Numbered from the stretch's first letter, positions 54,574-63,870 are shown. The stretch: DNA of 64,000 bases from Pseudogracilibacillus auburnensis (GCF_003201975.1 NZ_QJJQ01000013.1:1-64000), one strand, 5' to 3'. The notes: generated by a model from the letters alone, not told the origin. Program-made: numbers and translations.

Positions 54574-54704
54574 GGAATTCAGCGCTAAGCAGAACTATTC
54601 AGCGGCAAGGCTTGCGGATTCAGCGCGGTTCGGAATCATTCAGCGGATAGACTCCCAGATTCAGCGCGAACCGGAATAATTCAGCGGATGCACCGGAATT
54701 GAAT
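54574..54704. repeat. Degenerate relative of the 42-bp tandem repeat (about three 41-bp units)
   Basis: ATTCAGCGC alternates with ATTCAGCGG in three units of 41 bp. The third unit (CAGCGCGAACCGGAATAATT then CAGCGGATGCACCGGAAT) matches the reverse complement of the units at 40156-40612. The orientation is opposite, about 14 kb away. The rest of the 54355-54778 gap shows only a weak terminator-like GCCT/AGGC hairpin with T7 at about 54430-54460. Confidence 0.75.
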
Positions 54705-54778
54705 AAATCAAGGGAACAAAAAATATTGGGATGTTGAGTAAAGTTGTTGTCAGTAATTGCTTTACCTATTTCTTTGAT

Positions 54779-55162
54779 CTATTTAACAAACAAACCAACA
54801 ACTTCATCCGCTTCATTAAAGCTAATTGTAAAGGTACGATTTTCGTTCGTATAATTTGCAACAATGATTGTGATATACATATTATCTTGTTTTTCAACAG
54901 ATGATTTTTTGATTTCTTCATAATCTCCAGACTGCTCTATAACCGGTTCTATTTCTTTTAATCGATCCGCTGTTAACTCTGCTTTCATTTGGCTATCTAA
55001 CGTTTCTGTTACAGCTTCGAAGTTCCCATCATTTAATAGCAGGATGATTTCCTCCGCTTTTCCAATATATTTGTCTGATGTGGCATCATCTACTTTTTCA
55101 CCGCCACAAGCAACTAGCATGCTTAAACAAATACCTAGCAAAACAAACATGATCTTCTTCAT
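54779..55162 (-). CDS. DUF3887-type lipoprotein
   Basis: 127 residues with a lipoprotein signal (MKKIMFVLLGICLSMLVACG), then a small alpha/beta domain with LLNDGNFEAVTETLDSQMKA, matching the DUF3887 pattern. It is anchored outside the membrane. Starts immediately after the YhfC-type gene, so it is the last gene of the signalling operon. Role unknown. Confidence 0.82.
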   Translation of the reverse strand: MKKIMFVLLGICLSMLVACGGEKVDDATSDKYIGKAEEIILLLNDGNFEAVTETLDSQMKAELTADRLKEIEPVIEQSGDYEEIKKSSVEKQDNMYITIIVANYTNENRTFTISFNEADEVVGLFVK

Positions 55163-55843
55163 TTATAAAACTCCCTTTCTTTTTAATTGAATACTATAAA
55201 CAATGACACTGATACTCATGACAACTAAAAGACCTTCCAGTATCCAAGTTGCCGGCTGTCCCGAAATGATCATCGGTACTAGACCGACGAAAGAGTCTAT
55301 AACACCATGCAATACTACTGCGATTACGAAATAGCGTATACGCTTTGTCACCACACTTTGTAACACAATGATCGATAAGCCGATATGCAATAATATTGCA
55401 AAAAATCGTTCTGTTGCTCCAAGAGCATATGCCTCACCATCAACAAAAATAGTTTGTGTGAATAATTGTATCACTGCATGTAATCCTAAAAATAAAACAG
55501 CCTCTATCCCACCATGTCCCACACCAAATAACAATCCTGCTTTCCAGTCGTGTCGCTTCATAACAAATCGCATCGCAATGAAACGGGCAACCTCTTCAAA
55601 TATTCCTGCTGAAAAGCCTAGTAAGATGACATAAATAACAGGCTTTGTCACGCTAAACATATTGTAACTGATGCTGTTTGTATCTAGATAATTTAACAGT
55701 GGGATACGTAAAACGACTTGTGAAATGACAAATGCCAATACACCTAATACATAAGGAAATACTCGTCTCGTATACAGCGCATAAATAAATACAGAGAGTG
55801 GGAGTACAACACTAATAAAAATGGCAAAGTAAATACCTAGCAT
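55163..55843 (-). CDS. YhfC-family intramembrane protease-like protein
   Basis: About 226 residues with seven or eight membrane helices. EEVARFIAMRF followed by GVGHGGIEAVLFLG are the glutamate and histidine motifs of glutamic-type (CPBP-like) membrane proteases. The start at 55843 has AGAGGTGA upstream; the frame extends 38 codons further without one. It follows a GHKL kinase and LytTR regulator. Possible roles: processing or degrading a signal peptide, or self-immunity. Inferred only from the family and place. Confidence 0.82.
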   Translation of the reverse strand: MLGIYFAIFISVVLPLSVFIYALYTRRVFPYVLGVLAFVISQVVLRIPLLNYLDTNSISYNMFSVTKPVIYVILLGFSAGIFEEVARFIAMRFVMKRHDWKAGLLFGVGHGGIEAVLFLGLHAVIQLFTQTIFVDGEAYALGATERFFAILLHIGLSIIVLQSVVTKRIRYFVIAVVLHGVIDSFVGLVPMIISGQPATWILEGLLVVMSISVIVYSIQLKRKGVL

Positions 55844-55956
55844 AGAACTCACCTCTTCCATTAGTGTAAAACACATGATGGGAATAGTAATCACTTTGTT
55901 CATACTTGGTTCCATTTTCTTCATAAACGGGCAAAAAAGCAGTAACATGATTGTCA

Positions 55957-57279
55957 CTACTTTTTTAAAGTGATTATTTGTGTGAAATATAGGGAGGTAA
56001 ATTCTGTTTCAAGTTGCGCATTTGGGATTTTTGTAATCATTTGCTTCAGCGAAAACAACCCATAGCCTCGTTTTTTCCCTTTGCTAGAATGCTTTTTTTC
56101 ATAAATTTCTTGTACATCAAGCTGCTGATTACTACAACTATTTCGGACAATAAATCGTTGAATATCTTCTCCTTCGAAAAAAGCGATTTGCACATTACGC
56201 TCCTGACTTATGATCGCTTCTTCGATTGCATTATCTAATAAAATGGAAATCGCACGAATAAAAGGAACTAATGGCATCGCAATCTGATCGATTTTTTCTG
56301 GGATATCAAGTAGTACTGACAAATCATGCTGCTGTGCTCCAATTACTTTTACACTCAACATGCTTTTTACTTCGGGGATTGCAATCTGTGACAACTTCAC
56401 TAGTTCTATCTCTCGATGATTAATTAATTCGGAAGTAGGTGCAATGATATCACGGTAAATAGTTTCAATTTGTTCTAAATCTTTTGTTCGTATCCCATCA
56501 TGAAGCGATAACAATACATTCATATAATCATGACGAAAACTCGCTAACTCCTCGTGCATGACTTCCAATTTTTCCACATAATCTAGTAATTCTTTATCTA
56601 ATTTTTGCTGTTGGTCATCCAATATTTTTTCTTTTGCTAAATGTGAACTAATCGAAAACAGGATGATCAACACCAAAAACAGCATAACTGAAATAATATA
56701 AGTCGTTTCACCGTAATTTAGATGTAACGTACGAAGGAAGCTCGAAGTTGGTATCGTTAAAATAAACAGTATCAATGTACTTAGCATAAGTAAAATATAA
56801 CTCAAATAGAACAAGAATGGACTTTGTACAATAAAACAAGCCAATTTCCTAGTTTGTTTCTGAAATAAAATAAGCAAAAGAAAAATAATACTCACACTAA
56901 TTAATTGTAGTACACTTGCTGTCCATAAATATAAGTTAAGAGGAGATAACATGAATAGTTGAAATAATCCTTGTACAAAAACCATTTTTAAAAGGGTAAT
57001 ACTTACGATGCTAACTAAAGCAAAATAAAGATTTTGTGAAAATGTTAGTCCATGTTTTTGTCGTAATAAACCGAGAGCTAAAAGAAAAATGAGGGATACG
57101 ATCAAATTAAATTCAGGATAACCTGTCACAGTTACAATGATCCCTAGTAACACTGTAAATAAAAGACTTAAAACAATAAGAAATTTCCATGTAAAACGCT
57201 CATATTGAATAAGCTGTAAATAAAACACGATATGACTTAAACCAACGATTACAATCGTAAAGACATCATAAATATACAT
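55957..57279 (-). CDS. AgrC-like GHKL sensor histidine kinase
   Basis: 440 residues: six or seven membrane helices (about 1-210) and a cytoplasmic kinase part with H-box ASFRHDYMNVLLSLHDG, N-box ILLDNAIEEAI and G-box KKRGYGLFSLKQM. This is the AgrC/ComD layout of peptide-pheromone receptors. Its ATG overlaps the stop of the LytTR regulator by one base. No agrB or agrD gene is near, so the signal, if a peptide, is made elsewhere or by an unrecognised small gene. Confidence 0.87.
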   Translation of the reverse strand: MYIYDVFTIVIVGLSHIVFYLQLIQYERFTWKFLIVLSLLFTVLLGIIVTVTGYPEFNLIVSLIFLLALGLLRQKHGLTFSQNLYFALVSIVSITLLKMVFVQGLFQLFMLSPLNLYLWTASVLQLISVSIIFLLLILFQKQTRKLACFIVQSPFLFYLSYILLMLSTLILFILTIPTSSFLRTLHLNYGETTYIISVMLFLVLIILFSISSHLAKEKILDDQQQKLDKELLDYVEKLEVMHEELASFRHDYMNVLLSLHDGIRTKDLEQIETIYRDIIAPTSELINHREIELVKLSQIAIPEVKSMLSVKVIGAQQHDLSVLLDIPEKIDQIAMPLVPFIRAISILLDNAIEEAIISQERNVQIAFFEGEDIQRFIVRNSCSNQQLDVQEIYEKKHSSKGKKRGYGLFSLKQMITKIPNAQLETEFTSLYFTQIITLKK

Positions 57280-58025
57280 TATCTTTCACCTTTTAAAAGT
57301 TGTTTCACTTTACGTACTAAACGACGTGAAACAGGAATTCGCTTCCCACTTTTTAAGACTAGCATTCTCTGTGATGCTTCATATGCAACCATTTTATCAC
57401 GATTCACTAAATAAGATTGATGACAACGGAATAGCCGTTCATCCAATGCTTCAACTTCTTTTAATGTACCATAAAAATTAATCAGTCGATCTTCAGTTAT
57501 TAACGCTAGGCGGTGGGCTTCTGCCGTCATAAAATAGTCAATCGTATTGAATGGCACTCTTACCGTAGCACGCATATTCTCTAGTACGAAATCATCGGAA
57601 TTTGCCGCTTCATCATGCTGAGATTGATAATGTAATAGACAATCCTTAAACAATTGATAACGAGTTTCGTAATCTAACCCTTTATCAATAAATGTTAAGG
57701 CAGACACCATGTATTGATAAGAAATGGGGGCAAATTCAGAGTGGGTTGTCACAAAAACAATAATACCTTGATTGTCATATTTTCTTATTTGCTGTGCCAC
57801 TTCTAGCCCTTTTCTTTCTTCATTTTTTATTTCTATGTCCAAAAAGTAAATCGGTATCCTCGTTGTAAATGGAATTTGTTCGATTATACGCTCACTTTTA
57901 CTCGTTGCCTCAATGAAATCATAAGCAATTTGATTTGATGCACAAATTTCCTCCATCATTTGCTTTAAGTTTTGTGCTTGCATCATATTATCTTCTAATA
58001 TAAAAATGCTCATTCGCTCACTCAT
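57279..58025 (-). CDS. AgrA-like LytTR-family response regulator
   Basis: About 248 residues: receiver domain (phospho-acceptor Asp in IPIYFLDIEIKNE) and a C-terminal LytTR DNA-binding domain (about 150-245, FRCHQSYLVNRDKM). The start is uncertain: several in-frame ATGs lie between 58055 and 58013 without a clear RBS; 58025 is used. First gene of the operon with the AgrC-like kinase. Confidence 0.87.
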   Translation of the reverse strand: MSERMSIFILEDNMMQAQNLKQMMEEICASNQIAYDFIEATSKSERIIEQIPFTTRIPIYFLDIEIKNEERKGLEVAQQIRKYDNQGIIVFVTTHSEFAPISYQYMVSALTFIDKGLDYETRYQLFKDCLLHYQSQHDEAANSDDFVLENMRATVRVPFNTIDYFMTAEAHRLALITEDRLINFYGTLKEVEALDERLFRCHQSYLVNRDKMVAYEASQRMLVLKSGKRIPVSRRLVRKVKQLLKGER

Positions 58026-58389
58026 TTCTCTTGTCATCCATTGTAAGCATAGCATGTTTGATGTTTATTCATCAAAAAAACAAGCACAGACAAATCTGGT
58101 AGCGAATTTCCCAAACGGAGGTTTAACCTCCCTTTTAAAAGCATTACATGATCTAGATTAAAGTCTCCTGTTCAAAATAACATGTTTTCGGGATAAAGAA
58201 ACTCATCCCCTACCAAAAATTGTACAGTATCTATTTTACATTTCTTTCATTAATTATTTATTCAACCAAAACTATAAATAAAATAAATATATTTATATTA
58301 ACTTTAATAAAATAAGGGAAAATCATTTATTTTCTTACCAGCTTGTTTTAGAATAAAGGTAAGATTAATTTTCAGTAGGAGTGATATGT
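58026..58389. other. Intergenic region, divergent promoters
   Basis: A short GGAGG/CCTCC hairpin with a T4 tract lies at 58116-58137. An open 35-codon plus-strand frame (58054-58161) has no RBS. No agrD-like peptide gene was found on either strand. Before 58390 is AGGAG, the RBS of the next gene. Confidence 0.45.
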
Positions 58390-59136
58390 GTGGACCAATA
58401 CAAATTTGATGTGAACCATAGTAAAATCATTGTTGATGCTATTGTTGAAGGTTACAGAGACTACATAGAACACCGAAAAGATCGTTTTAAAGCAATGAAA
58501 ATTAGTTCTGCATTTGCATGGACGAAAGGAAATTTTATTGAAAGTAGATTGGCTGAGAATTGTGTTGATCTAAATTTTTCTTACAAATTAGCAAAAGCAG
58601 GTTTAACGTGGAATTAACTACAATTTATCCATGGTGAACAAAAAAGGATCTTTCTAATTAAAAATGCTGACTATTTTAACGAAAACTGTTTTTCGCAGGC
58701 TGTTTTACCTGGGAAGTTTAAGGACAAAGATTATCGTAAAACATACCTTCATGAACTATCGAAAATTAATCAAAGACTAGAATTTTCAGCTGTCGATTCA
58801 AACAAAAGAAATGACAGCGAATATACTCAACAATTATCTTTTTTTGTAACGGAGGAACAAGTAAAAGATGAATTGAAACAATTCAAATCGTTATACAATG
58901 AGTTCCATATTCTTACCTATAAAATTGATGACGCTTATCAAATATCTAACATTATGCATTATCTGCCTAATCCAGATAATAATATTGCATATAGGGTAGA
59001 AAATCTATCAAAGTATATTTCTGGTGCGGAATTAACCGATGAAGAAAGAGAAATTATTGCTCCTGCACCTGAAAAAGATTTGATCGATCCTGTCGAATTT
59101 GATATCGGAATCTTTGAAGAGAAAGAAATGAAATAA
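58390..59136 (+). pseudogene. Unknown protein gene interrupted by one in-frame stop, partner of the XRE-ImmA/IrrE gene
   Basis: A single frame of 249 codons from GTG 58390 (RBS AGGAG, nine bases upstream) to the TAA at 59134, broken only by TAA at 58615-58617 (codon 76, between FSYKLAKAGLTWN and LQFIHGEQKR). CAA to TAA is one transition. The downstream part reads continuously (NADYFNENCFSQAVLPGKF ... EFDIGIFEEKEMK) and has no signal or membrane segment. It lies 26 bp before the XRE-ImmA/IrrE gene, a layout seen for two-component toxin-antitoxin or phage-defence modules. Family not recognised. Confidence 0.7.
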
Positions 59137-59162
59137 AATATTTTTTTAGAAAGAGGAGCATT

Positions 59163-60338
59163 ATGTTTATAGGTGAAAATTTAACGAATCTTCGTATCAT
59201 GCATGGTTATTCACGAAAACAGCTCTCTGACATAATAGGTGTAACAGAACAAGCCGTCTGGCAATACGAAAATAATTATACCTCACCAAAGATGCAGATT
59301 GTTAATCATTTAAAGTCTATTTTCCAAGTGAAAAGCAAGTATTTTTATAACAAGGATGTGCTTGATCGGTATGTAAAAACAGGAAATATTCCAGTCATGA
59401 ATATTGCTTATCGCTCTAAAGTAATGAAGATCATATCTAAAACCCAATCAGAGGCCAAGCATATCGAGTTTTTAGACAGCTTCGTTAATTATGTAACAAC
59501 TAATGTCGTTTATCCTACGCAAAAGATTATCCATCTAAGAAATGAAGTAATTGATTACGTAAATACTGCTGGTGAAGATAGAGAAACACAAATAAAGAAA
59601 GTAGCTAAGCTTGCACGCCATAAGCTAGGGTTTGACCATGACTCTAATGATGATCTTATGTTTTTAATAGAAAAAAGTGGTGTATTTATTTTTGAAAAGG
59701 CAATTGAAGAAGATATTGATGCTTACAGCTTATGGACCAAACAAGATCGCCCTTTTATTATTTTAGGGAATTTGAAACGATCGGCCGTTCGGCGAAATTT
59801 TGATATTGCACATGAACTAGGTCACTTATTACTTCACTATCGAGTAGAATTCACTAGTTTAGACCGAAAAGAATATAAAGCATTGGAAAATGAAGCTAAT
59901 CAATTTGCTGGAGCATTTCTTCTTCCTGAAGAGCCCTTTTTAACAGATATGCGTTCGATTGTTCGTAAAACAAATCCTGAGGCATATATTGATTTGAAAA
60001 AGAAATGGAAAACGTCATTACAAGTTTTAGGGTATCGAGCAGCTAACTTGAGGCTATTGGATGCGAAGAATCATCGTAACTTTTATGCGGCTCTTCACCG
60101 AAAAGGGTATTTAAAAAGGGAGCCCCTGGATGAAACAATACATATTCAAAAACCAGAAAAAGTGAAGTCCATTTTCGATTTAGTTGCTAAAAAAGGCATC
60201 ATTGATATCCGTAATATGATTGATAATGATTGGATGGTGGAGACTGATTTCCTTCATCGATTAACAGGAATCGATGTGGATTTTTTCAATAATTATTTAA
60301 CAAAAGAACAGGATTTTGAGTTAATTAATATTAAATGA
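59163..60338 (+). CDS. XRE-HTH / ImmA-IrrE-type metallopeptidase fusion
   Basis: 391 residues: an N-terminal XRE helix-turn-helix (about 7-60, YSRKQLSDIIGVTEQAVWQ), a middle region, and an ImmA/IrrE zinc-peptidase domain with H217-E-L-G-H221 and the downstream ENEANQFAGAFLLPEE segment. Such fusions act as repressors that are cleaved or removed on stress, or as antitoxins. RBS GAGGAG lies close to the ATG. Intact, while its upstream partner gene carries a stop. Confidence 0.88.
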   Translation: MFIGENLTNLRIMHGYSRKQLSDIIGVTEQAVWQYENNYTSPKMQIVNHLKSIFQVKSKYFYNKDVLDRYVKTGNIPVMNIAYRSKVMKIISKTQSEAKHIEFLDSFVNYVTTNVVYPTQKIIHLRNEVIDYVNTAGEDRETQIKKVAKLARHKLGFDHDSNDDLMFLIEKSGVFIFEKAIEEDIDAYSLWTKQDRPFIILGNLKRSAVRRNFDIAHELGHLLLHYRVEFTSLDRKEYKALENEANQFAGAFLLPEEPFLTDMRSIVRKTNPEAYIDLKKKWKTSLQVLGYRAANLRLLDAKNHRNFYAALHRKGYLKREPLDETIHIQKPEKVKSIFDLVAKKGIIDIRNMIDNDWMVETDFLHRLTGIDVDFFNNYLTKEQDFELINIK

Positions 60339-60399
60339 TATTCATAGGGTGGTTTATTTTCCAGCCTTGTTCGCTTCATAAGCCTATAGAAAAACCTTT

Positions 60400-60453
60400 A
60401 AAGGCCGATTTCCCCTTTCGCAAGGCAATGGACGAAATCGGCCTTTAATTTTT
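60400..60453. terminator. Bidirectional terminator between convergent genes
   Basis: AAAGGCCGATTTC (60400-60412) pairs perfectly with GAAATCGGCCTTT (60434-60446), then TTTAATTTTT. The stem reaches the MocR-type gene's stop codon. Confidence 0.92.
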
Positions 60454-61860
60454 CAATTTAAAATTATCTATTGCTTTATGTAGTCTAATTACCCCTTTTT
60501 TTATTTCTTCCTTTTTTAGATGCCCAAAACCTAAAATAATTCGATTAGTATATTTTTCTTTTTCAATCGTATGATCTTCTACAGGATATACTTTAACACC
60601 AAACTGTTCGATCCATTCTAGTAATTCTTTTGAAAAATGGAATTCACTTAATTCAACAATTAGGTGTAAGCCTGTTGAATAACCAAAAATGTTAACCTTA
60701 TTCGAAAATGTTATTTCTAAACAATGAATAAGAAAGTTTCTTCGGTCTTTATAAATCTTTTTCATCTTCGTAATATGTCGTTCCAAATAACCTTCACCTA
60801 TAAAACGGGCAAGGATAAGCTGATCTAAAGAAGGGGTATGCAGATCAGAAAACCATTTTAGCTTCCGACATTTTTCAATAAGATGTGAAGGTAGAATTAA
60901 ATATCCCATTCTTAGAGCTGGTGATAAAATTTTACTAAATGAACCAATGTACAAAACATGTTCTGGATCCAATCCTTGTAATGAACTTACGGGTGGACCT
61001 TCATATCGAAACTCACTGTCATAATCATCTTCGACAAGATAACAATTGGTTTTTCTTGAGTAGTTAATCAACTGAATCCGTCGTTGAATCGGTAACGTTC
61101 CTCCTAAAGGAAACTGATGAGAAGGAGTAATAAAAACAAGCTTTGGATTTTTATTTACTGGTAGCAAAGATGTCTTCATTCCATATTCATCAACAGGTAT
61201 AGGGTAAAGGATAGAGTCCGTAGTTTTAAAAATGGTTTGAATATCATTCGTTATCGGATCTTCCATTATGACTAAATCATCCGGAGATAAAAGCAATTTA
61301 GAAACAAGTGTTAGGGCTTGGGTTGCTCCAGAAGTTATGACAATTTGCTCTGGATGACAATCAACACCCCTTGTTTTTAGTAAATAGCGTGATAAAACCT
61401 GCCTTAATTCTGGACGTCCTTCAGGAATATCATATCCAAACGTAGAAGATGCAATATCATTCCATATAGTATACGATAATTTTGCCCATGTTTTGCGTGG
61501 AAATAAATCCAATGCAGGTATTCCTGAACGAAAGCTGATCATATCATTTTCTTTATTTTTATCTTCACCCCAATTCAAAGAATGGAATGAAGGTATTTTT
61601 TTTTGTTGTTCTAAAAAAGTCCCTTCAGCAACAAATGTCCCTGAACCCATTCGTGAAACGACAAAGCCTTCAGCCAATAATTGATCATAAGCTTCTAAAA
61701 TCACATTTCTCGACACTTTTAATTCAGTAGATAGTGCACGTGTCGATGGTAGTTTCTCTCCTGATTGTAAGTTGCCATTTAAAATTCGTTCTCGGATTAG
61801 TTGATAAACTTGTCTAATTAAAGGTATATCCAACGAACGGTCAATAGGTATCCAAAGCAT
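60445..61860 (-). CDS. MocR/GabR-family PLP-dependent regulator
   Basis: About 471 residues: an N-terminal GntR winged helix (about 1-70, LPSTRALSTELKVSRNVI) fused to a class-I aminotransferase-like domain with the PLP lysine in GSFSKILSPALRMGYLIL and the aspartate motif in LVEDDYDSEFRY. Start MLWIPIDRS at 61860 has GAGGAAG upstream. Such proteins sense amino acids or vitamin B6 through PLP. It is divergent from the proline-dehydrogenase-like gene, and paired AAGTGGTACYA repeats lie between. Confidence 0.92.
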   Translation of the reverse strand: MLWIPIDRSLDIPLIRQVYQLIRERILNGNLQSGEKLPSTRALSTELKVSRNVILEAYDQLLAEGFVVSRMGSGTFVAEGTFLEQQKKIPSFHSLNWGEDKNKENDMISFRSGIPALDLFPRKTWAKLSYTIWNDIASSTFGYDIPEGRPELRQVLSRYLLKTRGVDCHPEQIVITSGATQALTLVSKLLLSPDDLVIMEDPITNDIQTIFKTTDSILYPIPVDEYGMKTSLLPVNKNPKLVFITPSHQFPLGGTLPIQRRIQLINYSRKTNCYLVEDDYDSEFRYEGPPVSSLQGLDPEHVLYIGSFSKILSPALRMGYLILPSHLIEKCRKLKWFSDLHTPSLDQLILARFIGEGYLERHITKMKKIYKDRRNFLIHCLEITFSNKVNIFGYSTGLHLIVELSEFHFSKELLEWIEQFGVKVYPVEDHTIEKEKYTNRIILGFGHLKKEEIKKGVIRLHKAIDNFKLKN

Positions 61861-61884
61861 AGTTACATCTTCCTCATTAAATAA

Positions 61885-61920
61885 AAGTGGTACCATGAAA
61901 AATTATAATAAGTGGTACTA
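61885..61920. promoter_or_regulatory. Direct-repeat operator for the MocR-type regulator
   Basis: AAGTGGTACCA (61885-61895) and AAGTGGTACTA (61910-61920) are direct repeats 25 bp apart with a TATAAT between. MocR/GabR proteins bind direct repeats in the shared promoter of their gene and a divergent target. Confidence 0.75.
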
Positions 61921-61973
61921 ATACAAACCATTTTAGCATGATAAAGTTGATTCAAATAGTAAAAAGGAGATGT

Positions 61974-62939
61974 ATGGTGATGATTAATCCGGAAGTCCAA
62001 GTAAGCCAAGCACTTAAATCGATTGCACGTAATGAACATATCAAATCTTATATTCAAAAATCCAATGAACTCTATCCCTTATTATTGCAAGCTGCCCAAC
62101 GATTTGTCACTGGAGAACATAAAAAAGATGGTATTGTAACAGCAAAAGAACTAATCTCAAGAGGTTATTTTATTTCACTAGAATATATAGGGGAAAATAC
62201 TACCGATTTAGAAGAATGTCGAAAAGCAAAAAATGAGTTTTTGAATCTTATTGAAGAAATGGGTTCTCTGTCTATGAAGCAAACTATCTCGCTTGATTTA
62301 TCCCATATTGGGTTAGCTGTGAATTCAGAAACAGCTTATATTCAATTACTGGAGATGGCCAAGAAAGCAAATCTGTACGGGATTACACTTATGATAAGTA
62401 TGGAAGAATCATCGAAAACAAGTGATATTCTTGATATCTATAAAAAAACAACGGAGCAGTATCCTAATGTAGGAGTCACTATACAGGCTCACTTATATCG
62501 ATCTTACAATGATATTCAGGAACTCATTCATTATCCTGGGAAGATACGAGTTGTCAAAGGCGCTTATCAAGAACCTGTCGATATTGCTATGTCTAGATCA
62601 AAGGAATTAAATAACCGTTATCTTAAACTTGTACAACAATTAATAGAAGCTGATCACTCAGTATCCATAGCCACACATGATGAGATGCTTATTCAAGAAA
62701 TGGAACACCGTCAATACTTAAATCAGCCCCACGTAGAAATGGAAATGCTCTACGGAGTCCGTCCAGATTTGTTAAGGAATTTAAAAAGGAAAGAGTACAA
62801 CTGTAAAGTATATTTGACTTACGGAAAAGAGTGGTATTTGTATTTATGTCATCGAATAGCTGAATATCCGGAAAATCTATATAGTGTCGTAACAGATATA
62901 ATCAATCCATCCTTAGCAGAGAGAAGTAAATCCTATTGA
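61974..62939 (+). CDS. Proline dehydrogenase-like FAD enzyme with altered substrate site
   Basis: About 321 residues with the PRODH barrel: RVVKGAYQEP, SIATHDEM, EMLYGVRPDLLRNL and YGKEWYLYLCHRIAE. In true PRODH the last motif has Arg-Arg, both binding proline's carboxylate; here it is His-Arg. The KLTQLGL-type strand reads LDLSHIGL, so the conserved Lys is Asp. Both changes touch the substrate pocket, so another imino or amino acid is likely. RBS AAGGAG is upstream; ATG 61980 is an alternative start. No P5C dehydrogenase gene is near. It overlaps the EamA gene by four bases. Confidence 0.75.
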   Translation: MVMINPEVQVSQALKSIARNEHIKSYIQKSNELYPLLLQAAQRFVTGEHKKDGIVTAKELISRGYFISLEYIGENTTDLEECRKAKNEFLNLIEEMGSLSMKQTISLDLSHIGLAVNSETAYIQLLEMAKKANLYGITLMISMEESSKTSDILDIYKKTTEQYPNVGVTIQAHLYRSYNDIQELIHYPGKIRVVKGAYQEPVDIAMSRSKELNNRYLKLVQQLIEADHSVSIATHDEMLIQEMEHRQYLNQPHVEMEMLYGVRPDLLRNLKRKEYNCKVYLTYGKEWYLYLCHRIAEYPENLYSVVTDIINPSLAERSKSY

Positions 62940-63844
62940 ACGAACATTTAGTCCCAAGTTTGAAAATCATTTTGGCCATGACTATTGTGGGAAGTTCGGT
63001 TGTAGCAGGTAAACTAATCGTTCAAAGTTTTCCCGTGTTCTTAGCATCTGAACTAAGATTCCTTCTCGCAAGCATTATTTTAGTTCCATTATTGATAAAA
63101 TTTGAAGGGTTCCCTTCTATTAGAAAGGGAGATGTATTAATCCTATTTTTACAAACATTATCTGGTGTATTTTTGTTTAATATTTTTATGTTATATGGAC
63201 TGACAAGAACCACAGCCATTGAAGGCGGAATTATTACAAGTACCATTCCAGCAGTCACAGGGGGACTTGCCTTCCTGTTCCTTAAGGAAAAATTAACAAA
63301 GAATGTAATCATGGGAATTTTGCTAGCAGTTTTAGGGACATTAACAATCAATTTTTACGGATCTTTTTCATCCGTTGAACGTGGATCGTCCCCTTTATTT
63401 GGGAATTTACTTATCTTCGGTGCCGTTATTAGTGAAGCTTTGTTTATTATATTTGGGAAGTTTGTTGCACAACGAGTTAGTCCTCTTGCTATTTCGACGA
63501 TTGTCAGTGTTTTTGGGGCTGTATTATTTTTACCCTTTGCCCTCTATGAGGGTAATCAGTTTAAGTTTGAAGAAGTATCCATTACAGAGTGGGGATTAAT
63601 ATTTTATTTCGGTATCGTTGTAACTGTCATTGCTTTTATTCTCATGTACCAAGGTGTTTCAAAGGTTCCTGCAAGTACAGCTGGAGTATTAACAGGTGTT
63701 TTACCAATGAGCAGTGTCATTCTCTCTGTACTTATTTTAGGTGAAGAAATTTCCTTCCCCCATATTGTAGGGATTGGTTTTACCTTAACAGCTATTTATT
63801 TGATTGCAAAACCGGCGAAAAAAACATATAGTCCAAATCATTAG
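62936..63844 (+). CDS. EamA/DMT-family transporter
   Basis: 302 residues with ten membrane helices in two EamA repeats (MTIVGSSVVAGKLIVQSFPV and TEWGLIFYFGIVVTVIAFIL). The TTG start overlaps the stop of the PRODH-like gene (TTGA), so they are translated together. It probably carries the substrate or product of that enzyme. Controlled, by position, by the divergent MocR regulator. Confidence 0.88.
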   Translation: MNEHLVPSLKIILAMTIVGSSVVAGKLIVQSFPVFLASELRFLLASIILVPLLIKFEGFPSIRKGDVLILFLQTLSGVFLFNIFMLYGLTRTTAIEGGIITSTIPAVTGGLAFLFLKEKLTKNVIMGILLAVLGTLTINFYGSFSSVERGSSPLFGNLLIFGAVISEALFIIFGKFVAQRVSPLAISTIVSVFGAVLFLPFALYEGNQFKFEEVSITEWGLIFYFGIVVTVIAFILMYQGVSKVPASTAGVLTGVLPMSSVILSVLILGEEISFPHIVGIGFTLTAIYLIAKPAKKTYSPNH

Positions 63845-63870
63845 TCTCAAAAACATTCGTTTTTGAGACT
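63843..63870 (+). terminator. Terminator of the EamA gene
   Basis: AGTCTCAAAAAC pairs perfectly with GTTTTTGAGACT (loop ATTC). The T tract after it is weak. Confidence 0.8.

Noticed and set aside
58054-58161. A 35-residue peptide that could be an AgrD-like signal
   Set aside because: No RBS, wrong strand relative to the kinase operon, and no amphipathic leader plus cysteine/serine core of AgrD.
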